Below are positions 1 to 6,548 of a DNA stretch of 8,982 nucleotides, one piece after another. This DNA comes from an uncultured Flavobacteriales bacterium. Its GTDB lineage: Bacteria; Bacteroidota; Bacteroidia; Flavobacteriales_D; Sanyastnellaceae. The position numbers and the translations under genes were made by a program. The stretch covers positions 1-8,982 of the forward strand of contig CALKUW010000232.1 in assembly GCA_937996585.1 (NCBI GenBank). The letters run 5' to 3'. The notes beneath the pieces were generated by a model. It saw only the letters and a list, made by a program, of their open reading frames with translations, searched no databases and was not told the DNA's origin. Position 1 is the first letter of the stretch; the number at the start of each line of letters is the position of its first letter.

Positions 1-289
1 CGGCGCAGGCCAAGGCAACAATTGCTCCATCAGCATCGGACACCAACCCCAACTTTTCTGGCCTTGCCCCGACGCCGCCCAGTCGACCGATGATCCCCAA
101 AGTTGGCCCTGTCCTTTGCCTAGCGGAGAGACGGACTTTTATGAACTCTGTTGATCCACGTTCTCCTTGAACTCGCGTGACCTCCACGTTTTCCACACCG
201 CGACTGCGTAGCCAAATTGCCACCTTGTCGCCTCGGACTTGTGGGTCGTCCAAAATTTCCATAGCGTCCATGATCTCGCGCAACACCAT
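1..289 (-). CDS. DUF1177 family protein, N-terminal part (cut by window edge)
   Basis: The frame is open from the ATG at 289 to the left edge (96 codons), so the C-terminal part is missing. The protein begins MVLREIMDAMEILDDP, and further on reads TLGIIGRLGGVGARP followed by GLVSDADGAIVALA. The IIGRLGG..ARP and LVSDADGAI blocks are what I recognise as DUF1177, a family of about 300 residues with no established biochemical role, often found beside peptide transporters and peptidases. A near-perfect Shine-Dalgarno, AAGGAGGT, lies at 300-293. Its spacing is short for the ATG at 289, and the next codon, GTG at 286, would also fit. The frame runs open 25 codons upstream of the ATG without a credible start. 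The gene follows a decayed permease end and has GC near 58%, unlike the GC-rich genes beyond 539. It is probably the old downstream member of this locus. Family call is fairly sure; function is unknown. Confidence 0.82.
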   Translation of the reverse strand, partial: MVLREIMDAMEILDDPQVRGDKVAIWLRSRGVENVEVTRVQGERGSTEFIKVRLSARQRTGPTLGIIGRLGGVGARPEKLGLVSDADGAIVALACA

Positions 290-359
290 TCCACCTCCTT
301 CGAAGGCACGGCAAATGATGAAGCCACCGATGGCTCGTTCTACCCACTCGCCGCTGCTT

Positions 360-530
360 TCCTCTTAATCGAGGGTTAGAAGTGTCGTTTGACGCGTCCC
401 GGAAGACGTTCAGACACAATACCACCAAAGGTAATGCCACCCCTGAGAAGAACACCCATTCATCAGACTCTTCTGATAAACCTCTGAGCATTGTATAACA
501 TCCACCCTATCCCAGTGGAATTACACCTGC
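360..530 (-). pseudogene. Frameshifted 3' remnant of a DppC/OppC-type ABC permease gene
   Basis: Two minus-strand frames together rebuild the end of an OppC/DppC-type permease. From about 507 to 466 one frame reads GWMLYNAQRFIRRV, matching the family's PxWGxML..A..FI stretch, then hits two stops. From 458 the other frame continues WVFFSGVALPLVVLCLNVF, then RDASNDTSNPRLRG to 360. This aligns with the family ending W..FPG.A....L..N..GD.LRD.LDPRLR: from the N onward, both Asp and PRLR fall in exact register, and PG has become SG. The intact permease in this window (4695-5546) ends with the same pattern (NFVGDGLRDVLDPRF), but the remnant is clearly a different copy. The frame switch falls at a short inverted repeat (462-477: ATCAGA, 4-nt loop, TCTGAT). 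Upstream coding sequence is absent: the remnant begins next to the stop of the NicX-like gene at 539. The rest of the 249-bp gap (290-359) holds only the DUF1177 ribosome binding site and a weak 5-bp hairpin at 322-335. Confidence 0.7.
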
Positions 531-538
531 TTCGGACA

Positions 539-1603
539 TCAATAGCCCGGCACCCCCAGACGGCGGCACGCTTCCACCACCTCGGGGTGCACGTAGCGGC
601 CCTCCACCTCGAGCGGCTGGCCGTCCAGGTAAATCGAGGGCGAAAGCACGATCCCATCGGTATGGGACGCTGCCTGCCAGGTCAGTCCTCCTATCTGGGC
701 GCCCTGGGTACCGATACCCATTTCCATGCACCCGAAGACACGCTCGTCTTCGACGATCCGGCCGGTAGGCCGCGTCACACCCGGGTTGAACCCCAGTGAG
801 TAGTGGGCGATGCGGTACATGTCCGGGTCGCGGAACGACTCCAGCCAACGCTTGAACACCTGGGCCTCGGCTCCCCCGCGGATGTCGGTGATCACGCCTC
901 GACTGACAGTTAGCTCTACCGGTGAGGAGAGTTTGCCCAGCTCCGTTGGAGGCCACAGAGCGCCGTCGAACACCAGCTTCCCCTCGATGGTCTCCTCCAC
1001 CGGGCACCACGATATCTGCCCGCCCAGCATGATGGGCTCGCCCGGGGTGTCGGCGAGTTTCCCGGAGTGCCGCACCTTGCGACCACGGTTATACCCAATC
1101 AGGTCGGTACCCGCGGGACTAGTCACCCGGACCTCGTCCGCGCTGGCAACCAGGCGGCGAAGGGTTTCCCCCAGCGCCAGCATGGCCGGGTAGTCCACGC
1201 GTCCCACGCAACGCACCAGCATGTCGACATCCATGCCCGCCAGGCAGATATACCGGCATCCTGCCGCTAGGGCATTGCGGTACGCATCCGTATGCAGGAC
1301 GTACGCCACCGCCAGTTCGATCCACACCTGCGCGCGGGCTGCCGCACCCGCCACAGGTGCCGGAGGTTCTACCACAGCAGTGGGACTGGTGTGGTACACC
1401 ACCAGGGTGGGAACCGCCCCGGCCGCGTAGGCAGCTTCAGCCACCGCCTCCGCCACCCGACGGTCTCCCGCGGTGTCAACGGTCACCAGGACATTCTCAC
1501 CAGGCTTGACCAGCATGACCTCCTCTACCAGCTTGCGGGCCGCCCGCGCCACTTCGAACGACAGGTAACGATTGGTGGGCTCCGTTCCCAGCGCTAGTTC
1601 CAT
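539..1603 (-). CDS. NicX-like protein of the M29 aminopeptidase superfamily
   Basis: A 354-residue protein of the fold shared by M29 aminopeptidases and the Fe(II) enzyme 2,5-dihydroxypyridine 5,6-dioxygenase (NicX). Its C-terminal half carries DPDMYRIAHYSLGFNP (residues 259-274), VEDERVFGCMEMGIG (284-298), SHTDGIVL (313-320) and SIYLDGQPL. NicX has the similar blocks DP..Y.I.H...G..P, CHLD and IYLD. His267, His314 and Asp316 match the NicX iron triad. Aligned to the neighbouring M29 protein, three of the five M29 metal ligands are replaced (Glu to Gln196, Glu to His267, His to Glu294), so a mononuclear site is more likely than a two-metal peptidase. The true substrate is unknown; aminopeptidase activity is not excluded. 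I chose the ATG at 1603, which has AAAGGAG 8 nt upstream; a GTG at 1612 sits directly on that site. It lies 17 nt after the M29 gene, is GC-rich, and ends next to the permease remnant. Confidence 0.82.
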   Translation of the reverse strand: MELALGTEPTNRYLSFEVARAARKLVEEVMLVKPGENVLVTVDTAGDRRVAEAVAEAAYAAGAVPTLVVYHTSPTAVVEPPAPVAGAAARAQVWIELAVAYVLHTDAYRNALAAGCRYICLAGMDVDMLVRCVGRVDYPAMLALGETLRRLVASADEVRVTSPAGTDLIGYNRGRKVRHSGKLADTPGEPIMLGGQISWCPVEETIEGKLVFDGALWPPTELGKLSSPVELTVSRGVITDIRGGAEAQVFKRWLESFRDPDMYRIAHYSLGFNPGVTRPTGRIVEDERVFGCMEMGIGTQGAQIGGLTWQAASHTDGIVLSPSIYLDGQPLEVEGRYVHPEVVEACRRLGVPGY

Positions 1604-1620
1604 TTGCGACACTCCTTTCC

Positions 1621-2670
1621 CTATTGCACCAACCAGTTGCCATTTTCCATGACCGGCCTACCGTCAAGAAGCAGCGTGGCACGCGGAATGACGAAGTCAG
1701 CATGAAGGTCCGCCACCGTCCTGCCGCCCATGTGGGAACTGTCTCCTATCGCCAGGTGCACCGTACCCCTGATCTTCTCTGCCTCAAGGGTAACGTCAGT
1801 ACGGCGGGCGTTAGGATTCGTACCTATGCCCAGTTCGGCTAGGTTTCGGCGGGCCCGTTCCTCAGGGGTCGGGGCGCGTCCGATCGCCAGGAGGCCGCGC
1901 ATGCGTTCACCCAGTTCCCCGCCGCCCTCGACCGCCACCACCTCCCCGTCCTCAAACACGAGGCGCATATCGTGCTCCAGGCCGGGGTGCCAGCCCGCCT
2001 GCACCACCAGCACACCGCGCCCGCTGCCTTCCACCGGCGCGGTGTACGCCTCCCCGGCCGGGAGATTGCCCCAGGATCCCGGCCGGGTGTACAGGCCGTC
2101 GTCGGCCTGACCCTCCCGACCCTCCAGGCTGAACGTTATGTCGGTGCCCGCTGGCGAGCGGACGGTGGCCGTGCGCGCCGCGGTGAGCAAGGCCGCTATG
2201 CGGGCGGTTTCCTCCGCCACGCGCTGGTAATCCAGCGCCATGGCGCCGCCGTGGTAGAACATCTCCGGCTGGAACCTGGGCATGCTCGCCACGCGCGCTC
2301 CCGCCCGACAGGCGCCTTCCCGGGCCTCCGTATGCGACAGCGAAAATGAGGTGATCGCCACCACCACATTGGCTTCCCGAAGCCGGGCGGCCGTTTCCGC
2401 CCCGGGCTCCATTCCGGAACGCCCGGTGGCGGGGTAGGCGAAGAAGTCCACCCGGCAACCGGGGTATTCTTCCCGCGCTATCTGAGCGACCAGACGGGCC
2501 AGAGAAGATCGCCGGCACACTTCCTGCAACTGGGGAAGAGGCCACTCGGCCCACTGGGCTGGCGTCGGTACGTCGGTGACCACCAGCAGTCTCTCGCCCA
2601 GCTGCAGCCCCATGTTAACCCGCAGCATCCCCAGTACGCCGGGCCGGATTGCCTCTATGTCGATGTCCAC
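1621..2670 (-). CDS. M29 family metal-dependent aminopeptidase
   Basis: A 349-residue protein of the M29 (AmpS/AmpT-type) aminopeptidase family, cytoplasmic enzymes that remove N-terminal residues from peptides with two metal ions. The metal-site segment runs in the expected order: NLPAGEAYTAPVE (202-214, candidate ligand Glu207), NLAELGIGTNPNA (276-288, Glu279), GTVHLAIGD (302-310, His305) and ADLHADFV (320-327, His323 and Asp325). These match the Glu-Glu-His-His-Asp ligand set of characterised M29 enzymes. The N-terminal half is the variable Rossmann-like part (LGERLLVVTDVPTP at 24-37). It is somewhat shorter than the roughly 400 residues of classical members, as is common in the NicX-like branch. 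The start is GTG at 2670, with AGGAGG 9 nt upstream. It starts 33 nt after the racemase stop and ends 17 nt before the NicX-like gene, so the three form a GC-rich block. A peptidase acting on imported peptides fits the context; substrate preference is not visible. Confidence 0.85.
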   Translation of the reverse strand: MDIDIEAIRPGVLGMLRVNMGLQLGERLLVVTDVPTPAQWAEWPLPQLQEVCRRSSLARLVAQIAREEYPGCRVDFFAYPATGRSGMEPGAETAARLREANVVVAITSFSLSHTEAREGACRAGARVASMPRFQPEMFYHGGAMALDYQRVAEETARIAALLTAARTATVRSPAGTDITFSLEGREGQADDGLYTRPGSWGNLPAGEAYTAPVEGSGRGVLVVQAGWHPGLEHDMRLVFEDGEVVAVEGGGELGERMRGLLAIGRAPTPEERARRNLAELGIGTNPNARRTDVTLEAEKIRGTVHLAIGDSSHMGGRTVADLHADFVIPRATLLLDGRPVMENGNWLVQ

Positions 2671-2703
2671 CGCTCGCTCCCTCCTCGCACGCCCGATGCG
2701 GCT

Positions 2704-3402
2704 TTACTTCCTTACCTTCTCCGGGGGCCGCGGGTACGCCAGCTTGCTGTGGGCGGCCCTCATCTTCACATAGGCCTCCGCCAGTTTGATGGCCGCCACC
2801 GCAGGAACGACCACGGGTACCCCCAGCTCCTTCCTCAACTCGTCCGCCACCCCCAGCAGGGACCCGCATCCCAACACGACCACCTGGGCCCCCCTGACCA
2901 GCAACTCGCGACCAGCCGCCACCGCCGCCTCGATTACCCTCCCGCGCTCGCCGAGTTCCAGGACTTTCAGCCCCAACGGGACGACGGCGGCCAACTTCCC
3001 GTCGGTACCCAGGAGCCGCGCCTTGCGATAGTGGCGAGGGACTGCCTCGGACAGGGTCGAGATGATCCCGAACCGGTCACCCAAGGGCATTGCCGCCACC
3101 TCGGCCCCCTCTCCCAAACCGAGCACGGGGATCGATACCGCTTCCCGGGCACCCTCAAGGGCAGGGTTGCCGAAACAGTATATTACTGCAGCATCCGCGC
3201 CCTCTGCCTCGGCCTGCATCACGGCGTCTATCACAAAAGGCGCCACCGTTTCCTCATCGTACATGCACTCAATGGATTCCGGCCCGCGCTCGAGATTGAC
3301 CACCTCGACGGTGGTATCCCTGTCTGCCGCCTGCTGGCACACCTCGTGTACGCCAGCGTTCCAGATCTCGGTTGACACCGGAATCACCACTCGTATGCGC
3401 AT
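2704..3402 (-). CDS. Asp/Glu racemase-superfamily protein, hydantoin-racemase-like (second copy)
   Basis: A 232-residue member of the cofactor-independent Asp/Glu racemase superfamily, in which two cysteines on opposite faces of the substrate move a proton at the alpha carbon. Both are present: Cys76 in AAVIYCFGNPAL, close to the CFGDP motif of hydantoin racemases, and Cys179 in VVVLGCGSLLG. The start MRIRVVIPVS, the AEGADAAVIYCF strand and the DRFGIISTL strand (109-117) support the two-domain fold. Hydantoin racemase, aspartate racemase and maleate isomerase share this fold, so the substrate stays open. The ATG at 3402 is preferred to an earlier in-frame codon because AGAGG lies about 7 nt upstream and the family start fits. 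It begins 17 nt after the M20 stop. GC rises sharply here compared with the M20 gene, so this is probably the first gene of a block of separate origin. Confidence 0.85.
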   Translation of the reverse strand: MRIRVVIPVSTEIWNAGVHEVCQQAADRDTTVEVVNLERGPESIECMYDEETVAPFVIDAVMQAEAEGADAAVIYCFGNPALEGAREAVSIPVLGLGEGAEVAAMPLGDRFGIISTLSEAVPRHYRKARLLGTDGKLAAVVPLGLKVLELGERGRVIEAAVAAGRELLVRGAQVVVLGCGSLLGVADELRKELGVPVVVPAVAAIKLAEAYVKMRAAHSKLAYPRPPEKVRK

Positions 3403-3419
3403 ACTCGGCCTCTTTGGCG

Positions 3420-4688
3420 TCAGGCCTCCACCAGGTGGCACTCTCCATTACCTGGCGAGAGATAGTCGTGAATTAGCAATGCATATACTCTCGCCGCTTG
3501 AACAAGCTGCGCCACCGTCACCCGTTCATTATATCCGTGGATTCCTTGCAGCTCTGCGGGGCCGAACTGGACCGTTGGAACCCCGTGGCGCCGGAAGAAT
3601 CGAGCATCGCTCGATGCCCACTGTAGGACCGGCCGAGGTGTGCCCCCAGTTACTTCGCGGATGGTCCTGAGGACAAGCTGAACGAAGGGATCTGCTGGTG
3701 AGGTGTAGTTTGCCTCGCTGGGATCGCGAACGGGAGCGATCTCCACCCCAGAACCAACTTGTTCTTCCACTAACTGCCGTAGGAGGCTGAACACATCCCC
3801 CACTGAAATCCCGATGGGCACCCGCAGATCGAACTCGGCTTCGCAGTGGTCGGCAACAATGTTCACCTTGTCCCCACCGGCAATTCGACCCACGTTCACC
3901 GTGACATGGTCAAGGGCCTCGGCCTGAACGCCAAGGCCTTCTTCGCGGAGGGTAGACTGGGTATCCGAAATCAATCGGCGCGGTTCTGGAGGAAAGGCCC
4001 ACGTCCGTTCCCAGATGGAATAGACCGTTTTAATGACTTGGGTCATACGCAGGATCGCATTCTCACCAACAAGAGGCGAAAGGCTCCCATGCGCGGGGAT
4101 CCCTCGCGCGATAGCTCGCAACCAGAGGGCTCCCTTCTGGCCAATGGTAGGGTTGATCCCGGAAGGTTCGGCGATGAGGCAGGCGTCCCCCGTGAACCCC
4201 TGTTCGAGGAGCCAACGTGTCCCGTACCATCCCCCGGTCTCCTCGTCAGGAACGGCCATAAACAGGACCCTGCCTCGGAGGGTATCCCACCGTGCGGCCT
4301 GGGCCATGGCCACGAGAAGGGCGGCCAGGCCCCCCTTCATGTCGCTTGCCCCACGCCCAAGGACATATCCCTCACGCACTTCCCCGCCGAATGGGTCGAA
4401 TGACCACCGTGTGCGGTCACCAGCCGGAACGACGTCCATGTGCCCGTTCAGCACAAGACAAGGACCGGGACCGAAGTCAAGCTCCGCGATCACGCTCGTC
4501 ATCCCGGGGACAGAGGAGATCTGTCTGGTAGGGATTCCGGCGCGTTGTAGGTACTCCGAGATGTACATAGCGAGCGCCGCCACATCACATGGGGGGTTCT
4601 CACTAGGGAAGCGGATGAGATCAGAACACACTGCTGTCACTTCATGCTCGCAGTTCCAGTTCTTGATCGTTTTGCGTTCTCTCATCAT
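3420..4688 (-). CDS. M20 family metallopeptidase/deacylase (ArgE/DapE/CPG2 type)
   Basis: A 422-residue cytoplasmic M20 enzyme, a two-zinc hydrolase that removes acyl groups or splits dipeptides. All the key motifs are present in order: NGHMDVVPAGD (81-91, ligand His83 and helper Asp85), GRGASDMKGG (111-120, bridging Asp116), PDEETGG (147-153, catalytic base Glu149 and ligand Glu150), IAEPSG (ligand Glu174), PAHG (His200, in the lid/dimerisation domain) and GIHGYNE (382-388, last metal ligand His384). Length is typical. It may be an acetylornithine deacetylase, succinyl-diaminopimelate desuccinylase, carboxypeptidase or dipeptidase; the operon with a peptide transporter favours a catabolic peptidase or N-acyl amino acid deacylase over arginine or lysine synthesis. 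The DppC stop lies 6 nt upstream and overlaps a GGGGGAG ribosome site, so translation is probably coupled. The second codon is also ATG (4685) and has the better spacing. Confidence 0.92.
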   Translation of the reverse strand: MMRERKTIKNWNCEHEVTAVCSDLIRFPSENPPCDVAALAMYISEYLQRAGIPTRQISSVPGMTSVIAELDFGPGPCLVLNGHMDVVPAGDRTRWSFDPFGGEVREGYVLGRGASDMKGGLAALLVAMAQAARWDTLRGRVLFMAVPDEETGGWYGTRWLLEQGFTGDACLIAEPSGINPTIGQKGALWLRAIARGIPAHGSLSPLVGENAILRMTQVIKTVYSIWERTWAFPPEPRRLISDTQSTLREEGLGVQAEALDHVTVNVGRIAGGDKVNIVADHCEAEFDLRVPIGISVGDVFSLLRQLVEEQVGSGVEIAPVRDPSEANYTSPADPFVQLVLRTIREVTGGTPRPVLQWASSDARFFRRHGVPTVQFGPAELQGIHGYNERVTVAQLVQAARVYALLIHDYLSPGNGECHLVEA

Positions 4689-4694
4689 CTCCCC

Positions 4695-5546
4695 CTAGAC
4701 GCGCCGCTCAAACCTAGGGTCGAGAACATCCCGAAGACCGTCTCCGACAAAGTTGAATCCCAGAGCAGTGATCATGATCGCCAGCCCAGGAAACGTAGAC
4801 ACCCACCACGCAAAGCCGACAAGTCCTCGACCATCGGCGATCAATGCCCCCCATTCAGGAGTAGGGGGTTGAGCTCCCACCCCGAGAAAGCTCAGTGCCG
4901 CGGAGGCAAGAATTGCTGTCGGCATCTCCAGTGTGGTGTACACGATGACCGGTCCGAGGGTGTTGGGCAACACATGACGAAACAGGATTCGCCTCCGAGG
5001 GGCCCCCACCGCGTGGGCTGCTGTTATGTAATCCAGCTCGCGTAGCGAAAGCACCTGCCCCCTCACGAGCCGAGTAAACTGCCCCCACCCAGTTACGGCG
5101 ATGGCGATAATCATTACCCAGATCCCTCCTCCCAGTGCACCTGCCAAAGCGAGCGCGAGGACCAGCCCAGGAATGGACCACACAATGTCCACCATCCGCA
5201 TGACGAGACTATCGACTACGCCCCCTACAAATCCGGCAATAAGGCCAAGGATACCTCCCAACACCATCTGCAAGACGACCACTCCCATGCCGATGAGAAG
5301 TGCGTAACGGCTTCCATACAGCACCCGACTCAGAACATCGCGCCCGAGCATGTCTGTGCCCATGGGGTGTGTGGCGGAGGGGGAAACCAGCAGCGCATCG
5401 AAGTTCATAGCTAGAGGATCATAGGGAGCGATCACTCCAGCGAGCAACGCTGTGAGCACCACTGCTGCTACGAAGACGAGGCCGACCAGTGCAAGTCGAT
5501 TCCGGGTAAACTTGCGAACTATCCTCGATAACGTGAGTTGGTTCAT
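4695..5546 (-). CDS. Peptide-type ABC transporter permease, DppC/OppC family
   Basis: A 283-residue inner-membrane permease of the DppC/OppC/GsiD branch. Visible parts are a short cytoplasmic N-terminus rich in Arg and Lys (to about 17), a first membrane segment (about 18-41), the family block HPMGTDMLGRDVLSRVLYGSR (60-80), and further hydrophobic segments near 83-108, 123-152, 197-222 and 248-266. The cytoplasmic EAA-like coupling loop is DYITAAHAVGAPRRRILF with HVLPN (172-195), where an ATPase would dock. SFLGVGAQPPTPEWGALI (219-236) and the ending GDGLRDVLDPRF are diagnostic. It starts 2 nt after the DppB stop, with only a weak ribosome site (TAGAG), so translation is likely coupled. It pairs with the DppB-like subunit to form the membrane channel. 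The substrate could be dipeptides, oligopeptides or another family-5 substrate such as glutathione or nickel chelates; I infer peptides from the neighbouring peptidases. Confidence 0.95.
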   Translation of the reverse strand: MNQLTLSRIVRKFTRNRLALVGLVFVAAVVLTALLAGVIAPYDPLAMNFDALLVSPSATHPMGTDMLGRDVLSRVLYGSRYALLIGMGVVVLQMVLGGILGLIAGFVGGVVDSLVMRMVDIVWSIPGLVLALALAGALGGGIWVMIIAIAVTGWGQFTRLVRGQVLSLRELDYITAAHAVGAPRRRILFRHVLPNTLGPVIVYTTLEMPTAILASAALSFLGVGAQPPTPEWGALIADGRGLVGFAWWVSTFPGLAIMITALGFNFVGDGLRDVLDPRFERRV

Positions 5547-5548
5547 CT

Positions 5549-6487
5549 CTAGCTGTACCGGATCCTTGGGTCGATGAACACGTATGCGAAGTCGACGACA
5601 AGGTTGGCTACGACTGTAAGCACCGCAATGAAAAGGACGACACCCTGGACCACTGGGTAGTCTCGTTCCATGACCGCATTGACCAGAAGCCTCCCCATGC
5701 CGGGCCAGGCGAACACCGTCTCGGTGATCACTGCTCCCCCAAACAACCAGGGGAGGCGTAGCCCGAGCAGAGTAACTACGGGCAGGAGTGCATTACGAAA
5801 ACCATGATGGACAACAACGATTGTTTCACGTACCCCCTTGCTCCGCGCCGTACGAATGTAATCTTCGCTCATAACCTCAAGCATTGCCGATCGGGTCAGA
5901 CGGGTGAACAGGGCGATGGGGGGGAGTCCCAGGGTTAGGACAGGGAGAATCGCGGACTTCAACCCCGCGAGGGTCCATAGCGGTCCCCCCCGTCCTGAGA
6001 TGGGCAGGATTCGCAATCTCAACCCAAACACCATCATTAGCATGATTCCTAGCCAGAAGTAAGGCATCGACACCCAGAACAAGGCGATGAGGCGGCTGAC
6101 GTTGTCAATGATGGTGTAGGGACGCATGGCGGAGATAATCCCGGCCGGGATCGCAATTGCAACGGTGAGGATCAAAGCGGGAATGGTCAACTCTAACGTG
6201 GGGCCAACCCGATCCAGAATCAGTCTCCCAACCCGATCCTGAACGTGGATGGAGAGCCCCAAGTTCCCCTGGACGACCTGCGACAGCCAGTTCCAGTATT
6301 GCACGTAAATCGGTTTGTCCAGTCCAAGTTCAGCTCTCTTTTCCAAGACCTTCTCTTCGGACACGTTGGGACCGAACAACAACCGAATCGGGTCACCGCT
6401 CACGTGCATCAAGGAGAAGACGATGGCCGTGACCCCGACGAGGGTGGGCACAAGCATCAAGAGTCGGCGAAAGAGATAAGCTCCCAT
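5549..6487 (-). CDS. Peptide-type ABC transporter permease, DppB/OppB family
   Basis: A 312-residue inner-membrane permease of the DppB/OppB/GsiC branch. It starts MGAYLFRRLLMLVPTLVGV, the usual opening of the family, with a first membrane segment at about 9-29. The periplasmic stretch VSGDPIRLLFGPNVSEE and the ELGLDKPIYVQY (53-64) and GNLGLSI (74-80) motifs are typical. Further hydrophobic segments lie near 100-120, 132-155, 177-196, 235-258 and 282-305. The EAA-like loop is DYIRTARSKGVRE followed by RNALLPVV (209-238). WPGMGRLLVNAVMERDYPVV (261-280) and the ending IDPRIRYS are characteristic. It follows the binding-protein gene after a 61-nt gap that holds a strong hairpin, and its ATG lies inside a second small hairpin. 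No good Shine-Dalgarno is visible, so initiation may be weak or structure-dependent. Confidence 0.95.
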   Translation of the reverse strand: MGAYLFRRLLMLVPTLVGVTAIVFSLMHVSGDPIRLLFGPNVSEEKVLEKRAELGLDKPIYVQYWNWLSQVVQGNLGLSIHVQDRVGRLILDRVGPTLELTIPALILTVAIAIPAGIISAMRPYTIIDNVSRLIALFWVSMPYFWLGIMLMMVFGLRLRILPISGRGGPLWTLAGLKSAILPVLTLGLPPIALFTRLTRSAMLEVMSEDYIRTARSKGVRETIVVVHHGFRNALLPVVTLLGLRLPWLFGGAVITETVFAWPGMGRLLVNAVMERDYPVVQGVVLFIAVLTVVANLVVDFAYVFIDPRIRYS

Positions 6488-6498
6488 CTTTGGATGGG
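6483..6498 (-). promoter_or_regulatory. Small hairpin enclosing the dppB-like start codon
   Basis: On the transcribed strand CCCATC, a 4-nt loop CAAA and GATGGG form a perfect 6-bp stem, and the ATG of the permease (6487-6485) lies within its 3' arm. Its CCC (6498-6496) is also the end of the larger hairpin's 3' arm, so the two structures compete. A role in restricting permease translation is inference only. Confidence 0.4.
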
Positions 6499-6531
6499 CC
6501 CGGAAGCCGAATCGCCCAGACCTCCGGGCCC
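6496..6531 (-). promoter_or_regulatory. Strong intercistronic hairpin between binding-protein and permease genes
   Basis: In the 61-nt gap after the binding-protein stop, the transcribed strand has GGGCCCGGAGGTC (6531-6519), a 10-nt loop, and GGCTTCCGGGCCC (6508-6496). Nine outer pairs are perfect, and four inner pairs include two G-U. No T-run follows, so it does not look like a full intrinsic terminator. Such hairpins between binding-protein and permease genes are known to protect the upstream mRNA from 3' exonucleases, giving excess binding protein over membrane subunits. I infer that role here. Confidence 0.65.
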
Positions 6532-6548
6532 TTAACCCTTTGCTTTCT

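Noticed and set aside
290..364. In-frame upstream extension of the DUF1177 gene (25 codons)
   Set aside because: No usable start codon occurs in it, and a near-perfect Shine-Dalgarno lies just before the ATG at 289.
376..459. A 27-codon minus-strand small ORF starting MGVLLRGGITFGG
   Set aside because: It overlaps the permease remnant in another frame, has no ribosome site of its own, and continues from the frameshift point, so it is better seen as part of the decay.
462..477. Short inverted repeat ATCAGA-N4-TCTGAT as an operator or terminator
   Set aside because: It lies inside the permease remnant at the frameshift, has only 6-bp arms and no T-run; it may have helped cause the indel but is not supported as a regulatory site.
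1952..2554. A 200-codon minus-strand frame inside the M29 gene
   Set aside because: Gly/Arg-rich shadow frame typical of GC-rich DNA; the M29 frame has the metal ligands and the ribosome site.
3062..3670. A 202-codon plus-strand open frame
   Set aside because: It lies antisense to the racemase and M20 genes, crosses the boundary between them, and has low-complexity Pro/Ser/Arg composition without a recognisable domain.
4033..4698. A 221-codon plus-strand open frame
   Set aside because: It is wholly antisense to the M20 gene, which carries every catalytic motif; the product resembles nothing known.
6496..6531. Intrinsic terminator after the binding-protein gene
   Set aside because: The hairpin is strong, but no T-run follows it on the transcribed strand and the permease gene begins within 10 nt, so full termination is unlikely.
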